From the NCBI GenBank assembly GCA_023433515.1, contig JAEZCN010000191.1, positions 1-64,000 on the forward strand: a DNA stretch of 64,000 nt. The letters are read 5' to 3'. The position numbers were made by a program, and so were the translations under genes. How positions within the stretch are numbered: position 1 is the stretch's first letter; every line of letters starts with the position of its first letter. Origin of the DNA: Pseudomonadota bacterium (GTDB lineage Bacteria > Pseudomonadota > Gammaproteobacteria > Steroidobacterales > Steroidobacteraceae). Positions 8,814-16,791 of this stretch are shown piece after piece. Under the pieces are notes generated by a model. It worked only from the letters and a program-made list of their open reading frames with translations. It had not been told where the DNA came from and ran no database searches.

Positions 8814-8850
8814 AAGCCCCCGCCGGGCGACCGGCGGGGGCTTTTCGTTT
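8814..8850 (+). terminator. Strong Rho-independent terminator
   Basis: Perfect 11-bp GC stem GCCCCCGCCGG (8816-8826) and CCGGCGGGGGC (8831-8841), a GCGA tetraloop, then TTTTCGTTTT. It ends the small-ORF transcript and insulates the TonB receptor promoter region. Confidence 0.93.
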
Positions 8851-9252
8851 TCGGACGGCGCATTTTTGACTAAGTGAGTCAGACGTGCCGTGTCCGCTGC
8901 ATACCGACAAGTCATGCGTTGTCGCGTCGCTGTCCTGCACGGGATTGCTCGTCATCTCCGCCTACAAGAGCGCGCGCGCCTGCAGCCTTCAATCCCGCAA
9001 GTTTCGCGACAGACTCGATTGCTACCTTGGATTCCGATGACTATCCACTGTCGAGGAACCAGCCATGTCGCAAAGATCCCTGCCGCTCGCCGCCCTTACT
9101 ACATGCATTGGCTGGCTTCCAGTGCATGCGCCTTCGCGCGCTCTTCACGCCGCGTTCGCACGCTCTTCACGCGGCCTTCACTCCGATCGGCTCAGAGTTC
9201 ATGCGCGGTGAGCGTTCATGGGTATCGCGCCGGGCACAATGAGGAGATCGGG
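8851..9252 (+). promoter_or_regulatory. Upstream control region of the TonB receptor gene, with 11-bp-phased repeats
   Basis: About 400 bp without a supported gene. It holds TGACT-N5-AGTCA (8867-8881), a perfect inverted repeat. At 9130-9184 there are five contiguous 11-bp units: GCCTTCGCGCG, CTCTTCACGCC, GCGTTCGCACG, CTCTTCACGCG and GCCTTCACTCC. All five share TTC at positions 4-6 and C at position 8. Direct repeats spaced 11 bp are what OmpR/PhoP-family regulators bind, and such a regulator is encoded in the same cluster (11655-12320). The array ends 68 bp before the receptor ATG. A frame stays open across this region, but its codons do not look coding. Confidence 0.5.
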
Positions 9253-11628
9253 ATGAAACGAACCATTCGGCTTCTAGCAGCGGTGCTGGTCACCTGCGCA
9301 TCGTCTGTTGCGATGGCGCAAAGCGCGGACGGCGGAATGCGCATTGCCATCGTCAGCATGGAGACGCGGCGGCCCATCGAGGGCGTGACCGTGACCGCTT
9401 CCGGCCGCGACGGTACGGTCGTCACCGGTCGAACAGAGGCCGACGGCACAGTCGAATTAGCAAACCTTGACGCCGGACTCTATGCGGTCACGGCGGCCGG
9501 CCCCGGCCTGGTGACCGTCAACGAACCCAGCGTACGTGTCGTCGGCCGCAGGGTGACTCCACTCAACTTCGAGATGCTCGGGGCACCGCTCGAGGAAGTC
9601 CTGGTTCAAGCCCGCGCGCTGAGTGCCGACCCGTATGGGGCGGTGAGCAGCTCACTATTGAACCGCGAAGAACTACGCAGCGCCGCTGGGACGGGTAGCG
9701 ATGTCATGCGAGCGCTGGACGGCTTGCCGGGACTCGTATCCACCGGCGAATTCGCCAGCTTCTCCGTGCGCGGCCGTGGACCTCGGGACAACCTGATCCT
9801 GATCGACGAGTTCCCCTTCGACCGTGTGGTTCACTTCGACCAGACACTCGGTGAGGAGGAGGACATCGGTGGCGGTGGCCGCTATTCGATTTTCGCGCCT
9901 AACTCCATCGCGAGCGCCGAGTTCTCGCCCGGAGGCTGGAGCGCCGCCTATGGCGGGCGCTCGGGTTCGCTGTTGAAGCTCGATGTCGCGGGCGGCAGCC
10001 CGACGCCCAGTGCCAGTTTGCGGGTGGACATCGCAGGTCTCGAACTCGGCTACGAGGGACCAAGCGGCATCCACGATGGTACGACCATGTACTTCACCGC
10101 GCGTCAGTTCGATTTCGGCGAAGTCTTCGAGATGATCGAAGAACTGGATATTGGCCAGCCGAAGCTCACCGATATCGTCCTCAAGACCGTCACGACCCTC
10201 GATTCCGGCGACACGATCGAATTTCTGGGTGTTTATGCGCCGGAGGAATACACGCGCGACATAAACAACGTGCTCGAGTCCCCGAACTTCGAGGATGTGT
10301 CGCTGATGGACACCGAGCAGGATCTGTACCTGACGGGGCTGACCTGGCGCCACCTGGTCGGTGAGACCGGTGAGTGGACGAATCGAATCTACTTTCGCTC
10401 GAACGACAAGACTTCAGCGGAGGGTGAGGCCTATCCAGACCTCGTTCCGGAGGGCACGCCGGCCGCGGACGTGCCGGTGCGCGAGCGCCTGATGACCGTC
10501 ACCGAAAAGGAGACCGAGATCGGCTGGCACAGTGACTACGTGACTCGCAATCGCCTCGGCCAGGTCTCGGCCGGGCTGCGCGTCTGGCAGACCGACGTCG
10601 ATTACATGACTGTACTCAGGGAGGACTGGGACCGGTTCGTCTATCGTTCGACCGACCCGCGCCCGCCCGGCCAGCAATACATCACGTTGACACCGGATAG
10701 CGTCGACTCGGTGTATGCGGCGAAGGAGACCAGTTATGCCGCCTATGGCGAGCAGTTGTTCGAGTTCGATCGCTGGGATCTGAGAGCAGGGCTTCGTTAC
10801 GATCGCGATGGCTTTTCGGACGAATCGCTCGTGTCTCCGCGGCTTGCGGCGAACTGGCGCCCCACGCCGGGCACGCGCGTGTCGGCAACCGCGGGCGTGT
10901 TCTATCAGTCGCCACGCTTCCTGGTTCGCGCGGCGAGCCCGGAGAACTTCGGTATCGAGAACGAGCGAATCACTCACGTGAGTGTCGGCTTCGAGAAGTA
11001 CTTCGGACCGAACTGGTCGTTGCTCGTCGAGCCGTATTATCAGTGGCTGGACAATCTCGTCGTCGAACAGGAACGCACCAGTGGCCGGGTCACGAACGAT
11101 GGGGAAGGCACGAATCTCGGCGTGGACGTCGTTCTGTCGCGGAACTTCGCGAATGGCTGGTTCGGGAACATCGTGTACGCCTACAACAACGCGCGCGTCG
11201 ATGACAACGACGGCTTCGGGGAACACGATGCCGACTTCAATCGCGAGCACTTCTTCTCCATCGGTGGTAGTTGGGAGATCAGCGAACGCTGGAAAGTCGG
11301 GGCGCGCTGGAAATGGGCGACCGGGCGACCCACGGACGACTACATCATCAACAGCGACGTGCTGGGACCCGGACAGCCGCTGCGGTACTCGAAGGAACTG
11401 ACGCAGCAGAACGCGCTTCGGCTCGATGATCATCACTCGCTCAATATCCGGGTCGACTACCGGCGTACTCTTGGTCCGGTGGACCTGGTCGCATTCCTCG
11501 ATGTGATCAACGTCTATGCGGGGCCGGGTACCGATGCGCAGGAGTTCGATCCGCGGCGGGGCATAATCGTCGCGGACGAAGGGGAAGCATTTCCCATCAT
11601 CGGCCTGATCTTTGAACGTTCCTGGTGA
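9253..11628 (+). CDS. TonB-dependent outer-membrane receptor with carboxypeptidase-like N-terminal domain
   Basis: Outer-membrane receptor of 791 residues. A signal peptide (to SVAMAQ, about residue 23) is followed by a carboxypeptidase regulatory-like beta-sandwich (residues about 28-105: VSMETRRPIEGVTVTASG, then DAGLYAVTAAGPG). The plug comes next (LLNREELRSAAGTGSDVMRA, then SVRGRGPRDNLILIDE and SAAYGGRSGS), then a beta-barrel ending FERSW, with the aromatic C-terminus recognised by the BAM machinery. The start at 9253 has GAGGAGATCGG upstream; a longer frame to 8890 is rejected because it would hide the signal peptide. The stop is followed at once by a response regulator and kinase, so the three are probably one operon with auto-regulated uptake. 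The ligand is unknown. Confidence 0.9.
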   Translation: MKRTIRLLAAVLVTCASSVAMAQSADGGMRIAIVSMETRRPIEGVTVTASGRDGTVVTGRTEADGTVELANLDAGLYAVTAAGPGLVTVNEPSVRVVGRRVTPLNFEMLGAPLEEVLVQARALSADPYGAVSSSLLNREELRSAAGTGSDVMRALDGLPGLVSTGEFASFSVRGRGPRDNLILIDEFPFDRVVHFDQTLGEEEDIGGGGRYSIFAPNSIASAEFSPGGWSAAYGGRSGSLLKLDVAGGSPTPSASLRVDIAGLELGYEGPSGIHDGTTMYFTARQFDFGEVFEMIEELDIGQPKLTDIVLKTVTTLDSGDTIEFLGVYAPEEYTRDINNVLESPNFEDVSLMDTEQDLYLTGLTWRHLVGETGEWTNRIYFRSNDKTSAEGEAYPDLVPEGTPAADVPVRERLMTVTEKETEIGWHSDYVTRNRLGQVSAGLRVWQTDVDYMTVLREDWDRFVYRSTDPRPPGQQYITLTPDSVDSVYAAKETSYAAYGEQLFEFDRWDLRAGLRYDRDGFSDESLVSPRLAANWRPTPGTRVSATAGVFYQSPRFLVRAASPENFGIENERITHVSVGFEKYFGPNWSLLVEPYYQWLDNLVVEQERTSGRVTNDGEGTNLGVDVVLSRNFANGWFGNIVYAYNNARVDDNDGFGEHDADFNREHFFSIGGSWEISERWKVGARWKWATGRPTDDYIINSDVLGPGQPLRYSKELTQQNALRLDDHHSLNIRVDYRRTLGPVDLVAFLDVINVYAGPGTDAQEFDPRRGIIVADEGEAFPIIGLIFERSW

Positions 11629-11654
11629 CCGGGTTTGCCCAGAGAGATTGCTCA

Positions 11655-12320
11655 TTGAGATTGCTCATCATCGAAGACAACCCGCGTCTCTGTCAGGCCG
11701 TCGCGCAGAGCCTGCACGCGCAAGGATTCGCAGTCGACACCGCGGCCTCGGCCACCGAGGGACTGCGAATCTGGGAAGCGGCCGACTACGATGCCGCCGT
11801 GCTCGATCTCATGCTCCCGGACGGCAACGGCCTCAACGCGCTGAAGGAAATGCGTGACCGAGGCAGCACGACACCCGTGCTGATCCTCACCGCGCTGGGT
11901 GCGATCGAGGATCGCGTGCGCGGCCTGGATTGCGGTGCGGACGACTATCTGGTCAAACCCTTCGCGATGCAGGAGCTCATCGCCCGGCTGCGCGCGCTGT
12001 TGCGTCGGCCGGGCGCGGCCCTGGGTCGCACGCTGATGCTCGGTAGTTTGAAGCTCGATACGTCCGCGCGCATCGCCACCGTCGCCGGGACGCAGCTCGA
12101 TCTGACGCGCTCGGAGCTGATCGTGCTCGAAGCGCTGTTGCGCAATCAGGGTCGTGTCGTCTCGAAGGAGCGGCTTGTCGAATGCCTGTACGATTTTGAG
12201 CAGGAGCGCAGCGCGAATTCGGTGGAGACGCACGTGCACAGATTGCGCAAGAAGCTCGCGGCCGCGGGCGCCGACGTGTCGCTGCGGACACTGCGCGGTC
12301 TCGGCTATCTGGCCTCCTGA
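11655..12320 (+). CDS. OmpR-family response regulator
   Basis: DNA-binding response regulator of 221 residues. The receiver domain has the acidic pair in LLIIEDN, the phospho-acceptor D51 in VLDLMLP, T in LILTAL and K101 in YLVKPF. The C-terminal winged helix (about 128-221) has LTRSELIVLEALLRN, VVSKERLVECLYD, SVETHVHRLRKKL and LRTLRGLGYL, close to QseB/PhoP. The TTG at 11655 gives the usual MRLLIIED N-terminus with AGAGAG upstream. A GTG at 11625, overlapping the receptor stop, would add ten residues. Its likely target is the 11-bp repeat array upstream of the receptor. Confidence 0.9.
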   Translation: MRLLIIEDNPRLCQAVAQSLHAQGFAVDTAASATEGLRIWEAADYDAAVLDLMLPDGNGLNALKEMRDRGSTTPVLILTALGAIEDRVRGLDCGADDYLVKPFAMQELIARLRALLRRPGAALGRTLMLGSLKLDTSARIATVAGTQLDLTRSELIVLEALLRNQGRVVSKERLVECLYDFEQERSANSVETHVHRLRKKLAAAGADVSLRTLRGLGYLAS

Positions 12321-12330
12321 TCGCGGCTCG

Positions 12331-13677
12331 ATGCGCGCACCGTCCCTGCTTCGTTCACTCGTCGTCCGGCTGACCATCGTGGTCGTGCTGGCGCTCGCCG
12401 TCAGCTATCTGGTGTTGTACTCCGAGTTTCGGGAAGGGCTGTGGGGTCTGGAAGGGCAGAGCATTGCCGTCCAGGTGCAGGACCTGCGTGCGTCGGTCGT
12501 GTCGGAGAACGGTCCGCCGCGACTCGAATTGCCCCGCTCCCTTCAAGAGTTCTACGCCCGACCGGATGCGTTGAACGGCTATCAATTGCTGAGCGCGAAT
12601 GGGTCGGTGCTTCAGTCGGGCGGATTCTCCGCGCCTTATCTGCCATTGCCGAACGTTCAAGGCGGCGGGCAGATCGTCATGCAGCGGGAAACGGATGCGT
12701 CGTCGGGCAACAGCGTCATGGCTGCCACGCTCTATCTGGATGATCGGCACTGGTTGCGTGTGGTGCGGAACCTGGAGGATGAAGAGAGTCTGGTCGCCCA
12801 GCTCATGCTCGGCGCGTTGGACGAGCTCTATTGGCCGATTGCCCTGCTGCTGATCGCCGTGGTCGGCGTCGTGGTCGTGACGGTGCGGTCTTCGCTTCGT
12901 TCCTTGCGTGCCGTCTCCCATCAGGCCTCGACGTTGTCGCTGAGTCGTCTGGACGAGCGGTTGCATGCCAAGAACCTTCCCCGGGAGCTCGTCCCGCTGG
13001 TCAACGCAGTCAACACCTCGCTCGATCGGCTCGAGGCGGACTATCGCGTACAGAGGGAATTTTCCGCCAACGCCGCGCATCAGCTGCGCACCCCGCTGGC
13101 GACATTGCGAGCGCGGCTCGAATCCCGCTTTTCGGCGCAGGAGCTGGGCGATGTCGCATTCGAAATCGAACAGCTCGCGCGGCTCGTCGAGCAACTGCTC
13201 TGTCTAGCGCGCCTCGATTCGCAGGAACAGTTCCAGTTCGCCGAGTTCGACGCTCACGCCGTTGCGCTGGAAGTGGCGCGGGAGCTGGCGCCTGTTGCGC
13301 TCGAATCAGAGCACTACCTGACCGCCGTGACGCCCGACGCTTCCGTGCCTGCGCACGGGAATGCAACGCTGACGCGCCTGGTTTTTCGCAACCTGATCGA
13401 GAACGCGATTCAGTACACGCCCGCCGGCACGTCGATCACGCTGTCCGCTGATTCCGGCACTGTGATCATTGCCGATGACGGTCCGGGAATCGCCGCGCTT
13501 GCCGTTGCCTCACTGTTCGAGAGGTTCCGGCGCGCTCCCGATGCCACGGGTCCCGGTGCGGGCCTGGGGCTTGCGATCGCGAAGTGCATCATGGAACGGC
13601 AGGGAGGGCGGCTGGCGCTCGACGCGAATGCGACGCGCGGCGCGCGTTTCGTGATGGAGTTTCCGGAACCCATGTAG
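12331..13677 (+). CDS. Sensor histidine kinase
   Basis: Inner-membrane kinase of 448 residues. TM1 is about residues 10-30 (VVRLTIVVVLALAVSYLVLY). A periplasmic sensor region of about 130 residues follows, then TM2 about 165-187 and a HAMP-like linker. The HisKA domain has AAHQLRTPLATL (His near residue 250). The HATPase domain has NLIENAIQYTP, ADDGPGIA and GAGLGLAI. This is the layout of QseC/PmrB-type kinases with a TctE-like sensor. The gene starts 10 bp after the regulator stop, so the pair is cognate. The periplasmic domain shows no known ligand motif. Confidence 0.92.
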   Translation: MRAPSLLRSLVVRLTIVVVLALAVSYLVLYSEFREGLWGLEGQSIAVQVQDLRASVVSENGPPRLELPRSLQEFYARPDALNGYQLLSANGSVLQSGGFSAPYLPLPNVQGGGQIVMQRETDASSGNSVMAATLYLDDRHWLRVVRNLEDEESLVAQLMLGALDELYWPIALLLIAVVGVVVVTVRSSLRSLRAVSHQASTLSLSRLDERLHAKNLPRELVPLVNAVNTSLDRLEADYRVQREFSANAAHQLRTPLATLRARLESRFSAQELGDVAFEIEQLARLVEQLLCLARLDSQEQFQFAEFDAHAVALEVARELAPVALESEHYLTAVTPDASVPAHGNATLTRLVFRNLIENAIQYTPAGTSITLSADSGTVIIADDGPGIAALAVASLFERFRRAPDATGPGAGLGLAIAKCIMERQGGRLALDANATRGARFVMEFPEPM

Positions 13678-13709
13678 GTCACGGGTGGTTTGGACTTGCC
13701 GTTCGCCAG

Positions 13710-14540
13710 CTAACGGTGCGAAGCAAGACGCCGGTCATACGCATCGCCAAATTGGATGATGCGACGTGTGCCTAGTTTGTCGCCATTCATGAACTCGTCG
13801 AATCGCGCGGTCACTTCGATCATCGCCTTGCCGATCTGCTCGGCTTTCACCGCGGCGCCGATGGGCGCAAAGAACCAATAGAGAAGGCGCTGGCCAGCAT
13901 GCGCCTCTTCGTCGGTCGGGCCGATGTAGTCCGGCCGATAGGCGATCACGCGCAGTCTGGTTTCCGCGGCGAGCTCGAATAGCGTTCGCTCGGCCCGGAC
14001 CTTCTCGCGCGCCCACATCGCCGTCGAATCATCCGAGATATCGCTGGAACTGATGTAGTGGAACGAAATCTCGGGCATTTGGCTGACCTCGAGCCACTTC
14101 GAAACGAACCTCGCGGGATAGGTGACGTGAATCGTGCCGTAGGTTTTTTCGTCGACGCCGAGGGAGCTGATTCCGATCGCCCAGAAAACCGCATCCGCGG
14201 CGGCTATCTGATCGCCAATCGCGGAATAGTCGAGATAGTCCTGATGCAAAGTCATCTGGATCTTTCCAGACGCGACGCCTTGTTCGATTCGCGGAGTCAT
14301 GCGACGTGTGATGACGTGGATCTTCTGGATGTCGGAGCTGGCCAAGGCGGCTTTCAGAATGCCGTCCCCAGCCGTTCCGCTGGCGCCAAAGATCGCGATT
14401 GTCTTGTTGCCCGCTGCCGGGTTCGCGAGAGCCGCTACCTCGTCGTCGCGCAACGCCAGGCTCACTGCTGCGCAGGCGTACACCACCGCAAACAGTATCA
14501 GCGGGATGAGCAGAATGGTCCGCTTGCCGGGCTTCTTCAT
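13710..14540 (-). CDS. Membrane-anchored NAD(P)-binding (NmrA-like) protein
   Basis: Protein of 276 residues. An N-terminal signal anchor (residues about 8-29: TILLIPLILFAVVYACAAV) precedes a Rossmann domain with the dinucleotide motif FGASGTAGDG, a Ser motif in YISSSDIS and a C-terminal part like short atypical SDR/NmrA proteins. The usual YxxxK is not intact at the expected place (MWAREKVRAE), so it may be a sensor or binding protein rather than a classical dehydrogenase. If the anchor is exported, the Rossmann domain would be periplasmic, which is unusual. It lies tail to tail with the sensor kinase, 32 bp apart. Confidence 0.75.
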   Translation of the reverse strand: MKKPGKRTILLIPLILFAVVYACAAVSLALRDDEVAALANPAAGNKTIAIFGASGTAGDGILKAALASSDIQKIHVITRRMTPRIEQGVASGKIQMTLHQDYLDYSAIGDQIAAADAVFWAIGISSLGVDEKTYGTIHVTYPARFVSKWLEVSQMPEISFHYISSSDISDDSTAMWAREKVRAERTLFELAAETRLRVIAYRPDYIGPTDEEAHAGQRLLYWFFAPIGAAVKAEQIGKAMIEVTARFDEFMNGDKLGTRRIIQFGDAYDRRLASHR

Positions 14541-14664
14541 GGGGTAACCGCTTCCTCACTTGGTCAAGGCACAGGTAGTTAAAGCACAGGCGCCGCGTGT
14601 TCAGGCTGCATTTTCGCTGCGAGAGGTCTACTCTCGCCCCTCCCGAGCCCCGGAGGAAGCCCTC

Positions 14665-16344
14665 ATGAAACGCGCTGTCGTGCTGACGCTGATCGTGCTG
14701 CTCGCATTTGCTGGCGGCTACTTCCTCTCTCGCACGGACCATAGCACCCCTCCGGCGCCGCAGCTCGAACCGGTGGGCGCGACGCTGCTCGAAGGTCTTG
14801 GCGACTACAGCATGCCTGTCAGCACCGAGCATCCCGAAGCTCAGCGCTGGTTCAACCAAGGCCTCATGCTGACATACGGCTTCAACCACGACGCCGCGGA
14901 GCGCTCGTTCCTCAAGGCCGCCGAGCTCGATCCAAACTGCGCGATGTGCTGGTGGGGCGCCGCGCTGGTGCTCGGGCCGCACGTCAATTCGGGCATGGAC
15001 GCGACTAACAATCCCAAGGCTTGGGATCGGCTGCAGCGCGCTCAGATGTCAGCCTCGACCGCGGACAAGCGCGAGCAGGCCTACATTCAGGCCTTGTCCG
15101 CGCGGTATGCGCAAGACCCGCCCGAGGACCGCCGTCCTCTCGACCAGGCGTATGCAAGCGCAATGGCGAGCCTGGTCCAGCAGTATCCGGACGATCTCGA
15201 CGCGGCAACGCTGTACGCCGAATCGTTGATGAACCTTCAGCCATGGGACTACTGGGACGCCCAGGGTCGCCCGACTGGCAACACGGCAGAGGTCGTTTCC
15301 CGGCTCGAATCGGTCATCTCGCGCAATGCCGATCACGCCGGCGCGCTGCACCTGTACGTGCACGCGGTGGAAGCTTCGAACGAGCCGGAACGTGGCGTCG
15401 CGGCGGCGGATCGCCTGCGTGAGCTGATTCCCGGCTCAGGTCATCTCGTGCACATGCCGGCGCACATCTATGCGCGCGTCGGTCGTTATCACGACGCGGT
15501 GATCGCGAACCAGAAAGCCATCGCGTCGGACGATGCGTATCTCGCCAGGTGCAGGCCGCAGCCCGGCGTCTATCCACTGGGCTACGTGCCGCACAACCAC
15601 CACTTCCTGTGGTTCGCGGCCACGATGGAAGGCGCGAGCGCCGTCGCGATGGAAGCTGCGAAGGCCACCAGTGCACGCACCAGCGACCCAACGCTGATGC
15701 GCACCGCGGGATTCGAGGCGATGCAGGTGTTCTCGCTCACGCCGCTGTTTGCGAATGTGCGCTTCGGGCGCTGGCAGGACGTCGAGGGCACGCCGCGCCC
15801 GGAGGACGATCTGCCCTACATGATTGCGATGTGGCACTACGCCCAGGGAATCGCGGCCGTACGCCAGGGCAAGCCGGACGAGGCGCGAAGCCATCACGAG
15901 GCCATCGTCGCGGCTGCTCGCGATCCGGCGATCGAGAAAATGAAAGTCTGGGATCGCTACTCGATCATCAATGGCGTTCGTATCGCCGAGCGTGTGCTGG
16001 CGGCGGAGCTGGCCCGCGCTCAGAAGGACTACGCCACGGCTGCCGCCGCCCTGAGAGAAGCCGTCGCGCTGGAGGATTCGATTCCCTACGACGAGCCGCC
16101 GGGCTGGCACGCGCCGGTTCGCCAGACACTCGGCGCCGTGCTGTTGCAGAGCGGCAAGGCAGCGGAGGCCCAGGCGATCTTCGTGGAAGAGCTGCGCCGC
16201 AATCCCGAAAACGGATGGTCGCTGTTCGGACTGGAGAAATCGCTGCGAGCCCAGGGCCGCAAGCAGGAAGCCGGCGACGTCGCCGAGCGTTTCCAGCGCG
16301 CGTGGATGAATGCGGATGTCGAGTTGAACGTCGCGACGCTGTAA
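14665..16344 (+). CDS. Exported tetratricopeptide-repeat protein
   Basis: Protein of 559 residues with an N-terminal signal anchor or signal peptide (KRAVVLTLIVLLAFAGGYFLS). The body is TPR helices: the first unit (RWFNQGLMLTYGFNHDAAERSFLKAAELDP) is followed by CAMCWWGAAL, and further TPR pairs occur near residues 120-230 and 420-555. The CAMCW pattern is a Cys pair typical of a family of exported TPR proteins often found near copper or redox genes, though no such gene is next to it here. The start at 14665 has CGGAGGA 7 nt upstream; the open frame to 14560 is leader. Partner and role are unknown. Confidence 0.82.
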   Translation: MKRAVVLTLIVLLAFAGGYFLSRTDHSTPPAPQLEPVGATLLEGLGDYSMPVSTEHPEAQRWFNQGLMLTYGFNHDAAERSFLKAAELDPNCAMCWWGAALVLGPHVNSGMDATNNPKAWDRLQRAQMSASTADKREQAYIQALSARYAQDPPEDRRPLDQAYASAMASLVQQYPDDLDAATLYAESLMNLQPWDYWDAQGRPTGNTAEVVSRLESVISRNADHAGALHLYVHAVEASNEPERGVAAADRLRELIPGSGHLVHMPAHIYARVGRYHDAVIANQKAIASDDAYLARCRPQPGVYPLGYVPHNHHFLWFAATMEGASAVAMEAAKATSARTSDPTLMRTAGFEAMQVFSLTPLFANVRFGRWQDVEGTPRPEDDLPYMIAMWHYAQGIAAVRQGKPDEARSHHEAIVAAARDPAIEKMKVWDRYSIINGVRIAERVLAAELARAQKDYATAAAALREAVALEDSIPYDEPPGWHAPVRQTLGAVLLQSGKAAEAQAIFVEELRRNPENGWSLFGLEKSLRAQGRKQEAGDVAERFQRAWMNADVELNVATL

Positions 16345-16391
16345 CTAGAGAGGGTACGGGCGTGCCAGGGTGCGTAGATAAGGAGTCTCCC

Positions 16392-16523
16392 GTATCTCTG
16401 GGGCTACCAAATACCGCCTTTCGGTTGATTCAGTATCCCAACGGCTACATTTGGCATTGAGATCCTGTATCTCAGGGGATGCCATGCCTGGCCGAACTCG
16501 CAATTCTGTAACCCGTGGGATAC
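16392..16523. promoter_or_regulatory. Array of four related 16-bp palindromes
   Basis: Four copies of a near-palindrome GTA-N10-TAC: GTATCTCTGGGGCTAC (16392-16407), GTATCCCAACGGCTAC (16433-16448), GTATCTCAGGGGATGC (16467-16482) and GTAACCCGTGGGATAC (16508-16523). Consensus is about GTAWCYCNNSGGMTAC. Start-to-start spacings are 41, 34 and 41 bp. The last copy ends 3 bp before the ATG at 16527 and covers the ribosome-binding region. This looks like a multi-site operator for a dimeric repressor. No regulator gene adjoins it. Confidence 0.55.
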
Positions 16524-16526
16524 AGC

Positions 16527-16791
16527 ATGAGCACTCTCGCCGACGTGGCGGACATGCTGAAAGCAGTCCGTGACCTGGGCCCCTGGAAAATCTCTCGAAA
16601 CGTTCTTCAAGGCGAGGCTCGGTGTCGCGCCTCGTGAATACGCGGAAATGGTCGAACGGGTTTGCGAGTCGGCGGTGGAAGTTGGCCATGAGTTGATCGA
16701 AGCCGCAAAGAACGAGCCTCGCTGGCACGACATTGCAAAGCAAATGACCCATGCATGGGACGATGGGATGGCCTCACTGCGTCGGAAGTAG
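16527..16791 (+). pseudogene. Small gene of unknown family, interrupted by a +1 frameshift
   Basis: An ATG at 16527 opens a frame (MSTLADVADMLKAVRDLGPW...) that stops after 36 codons. A second frame continues immediately (KSLETFFKARLGVAPREY..., ending GMASLRRK at 16791). Removing one A from the AAAA run near 16586 joins them into one helical protein of about 87 residues. Its repeated YAEMVERV and ELIEAAK heptads recall phasin-like or other small amphipathic helical proteins, but the family is not certain. The break could be a real mutation, a sequencing error in the homopolymer, or programmed slippage. The four palindromes directly upstream suggest the locus is or was tightly regulated. Confidence 0.55.
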
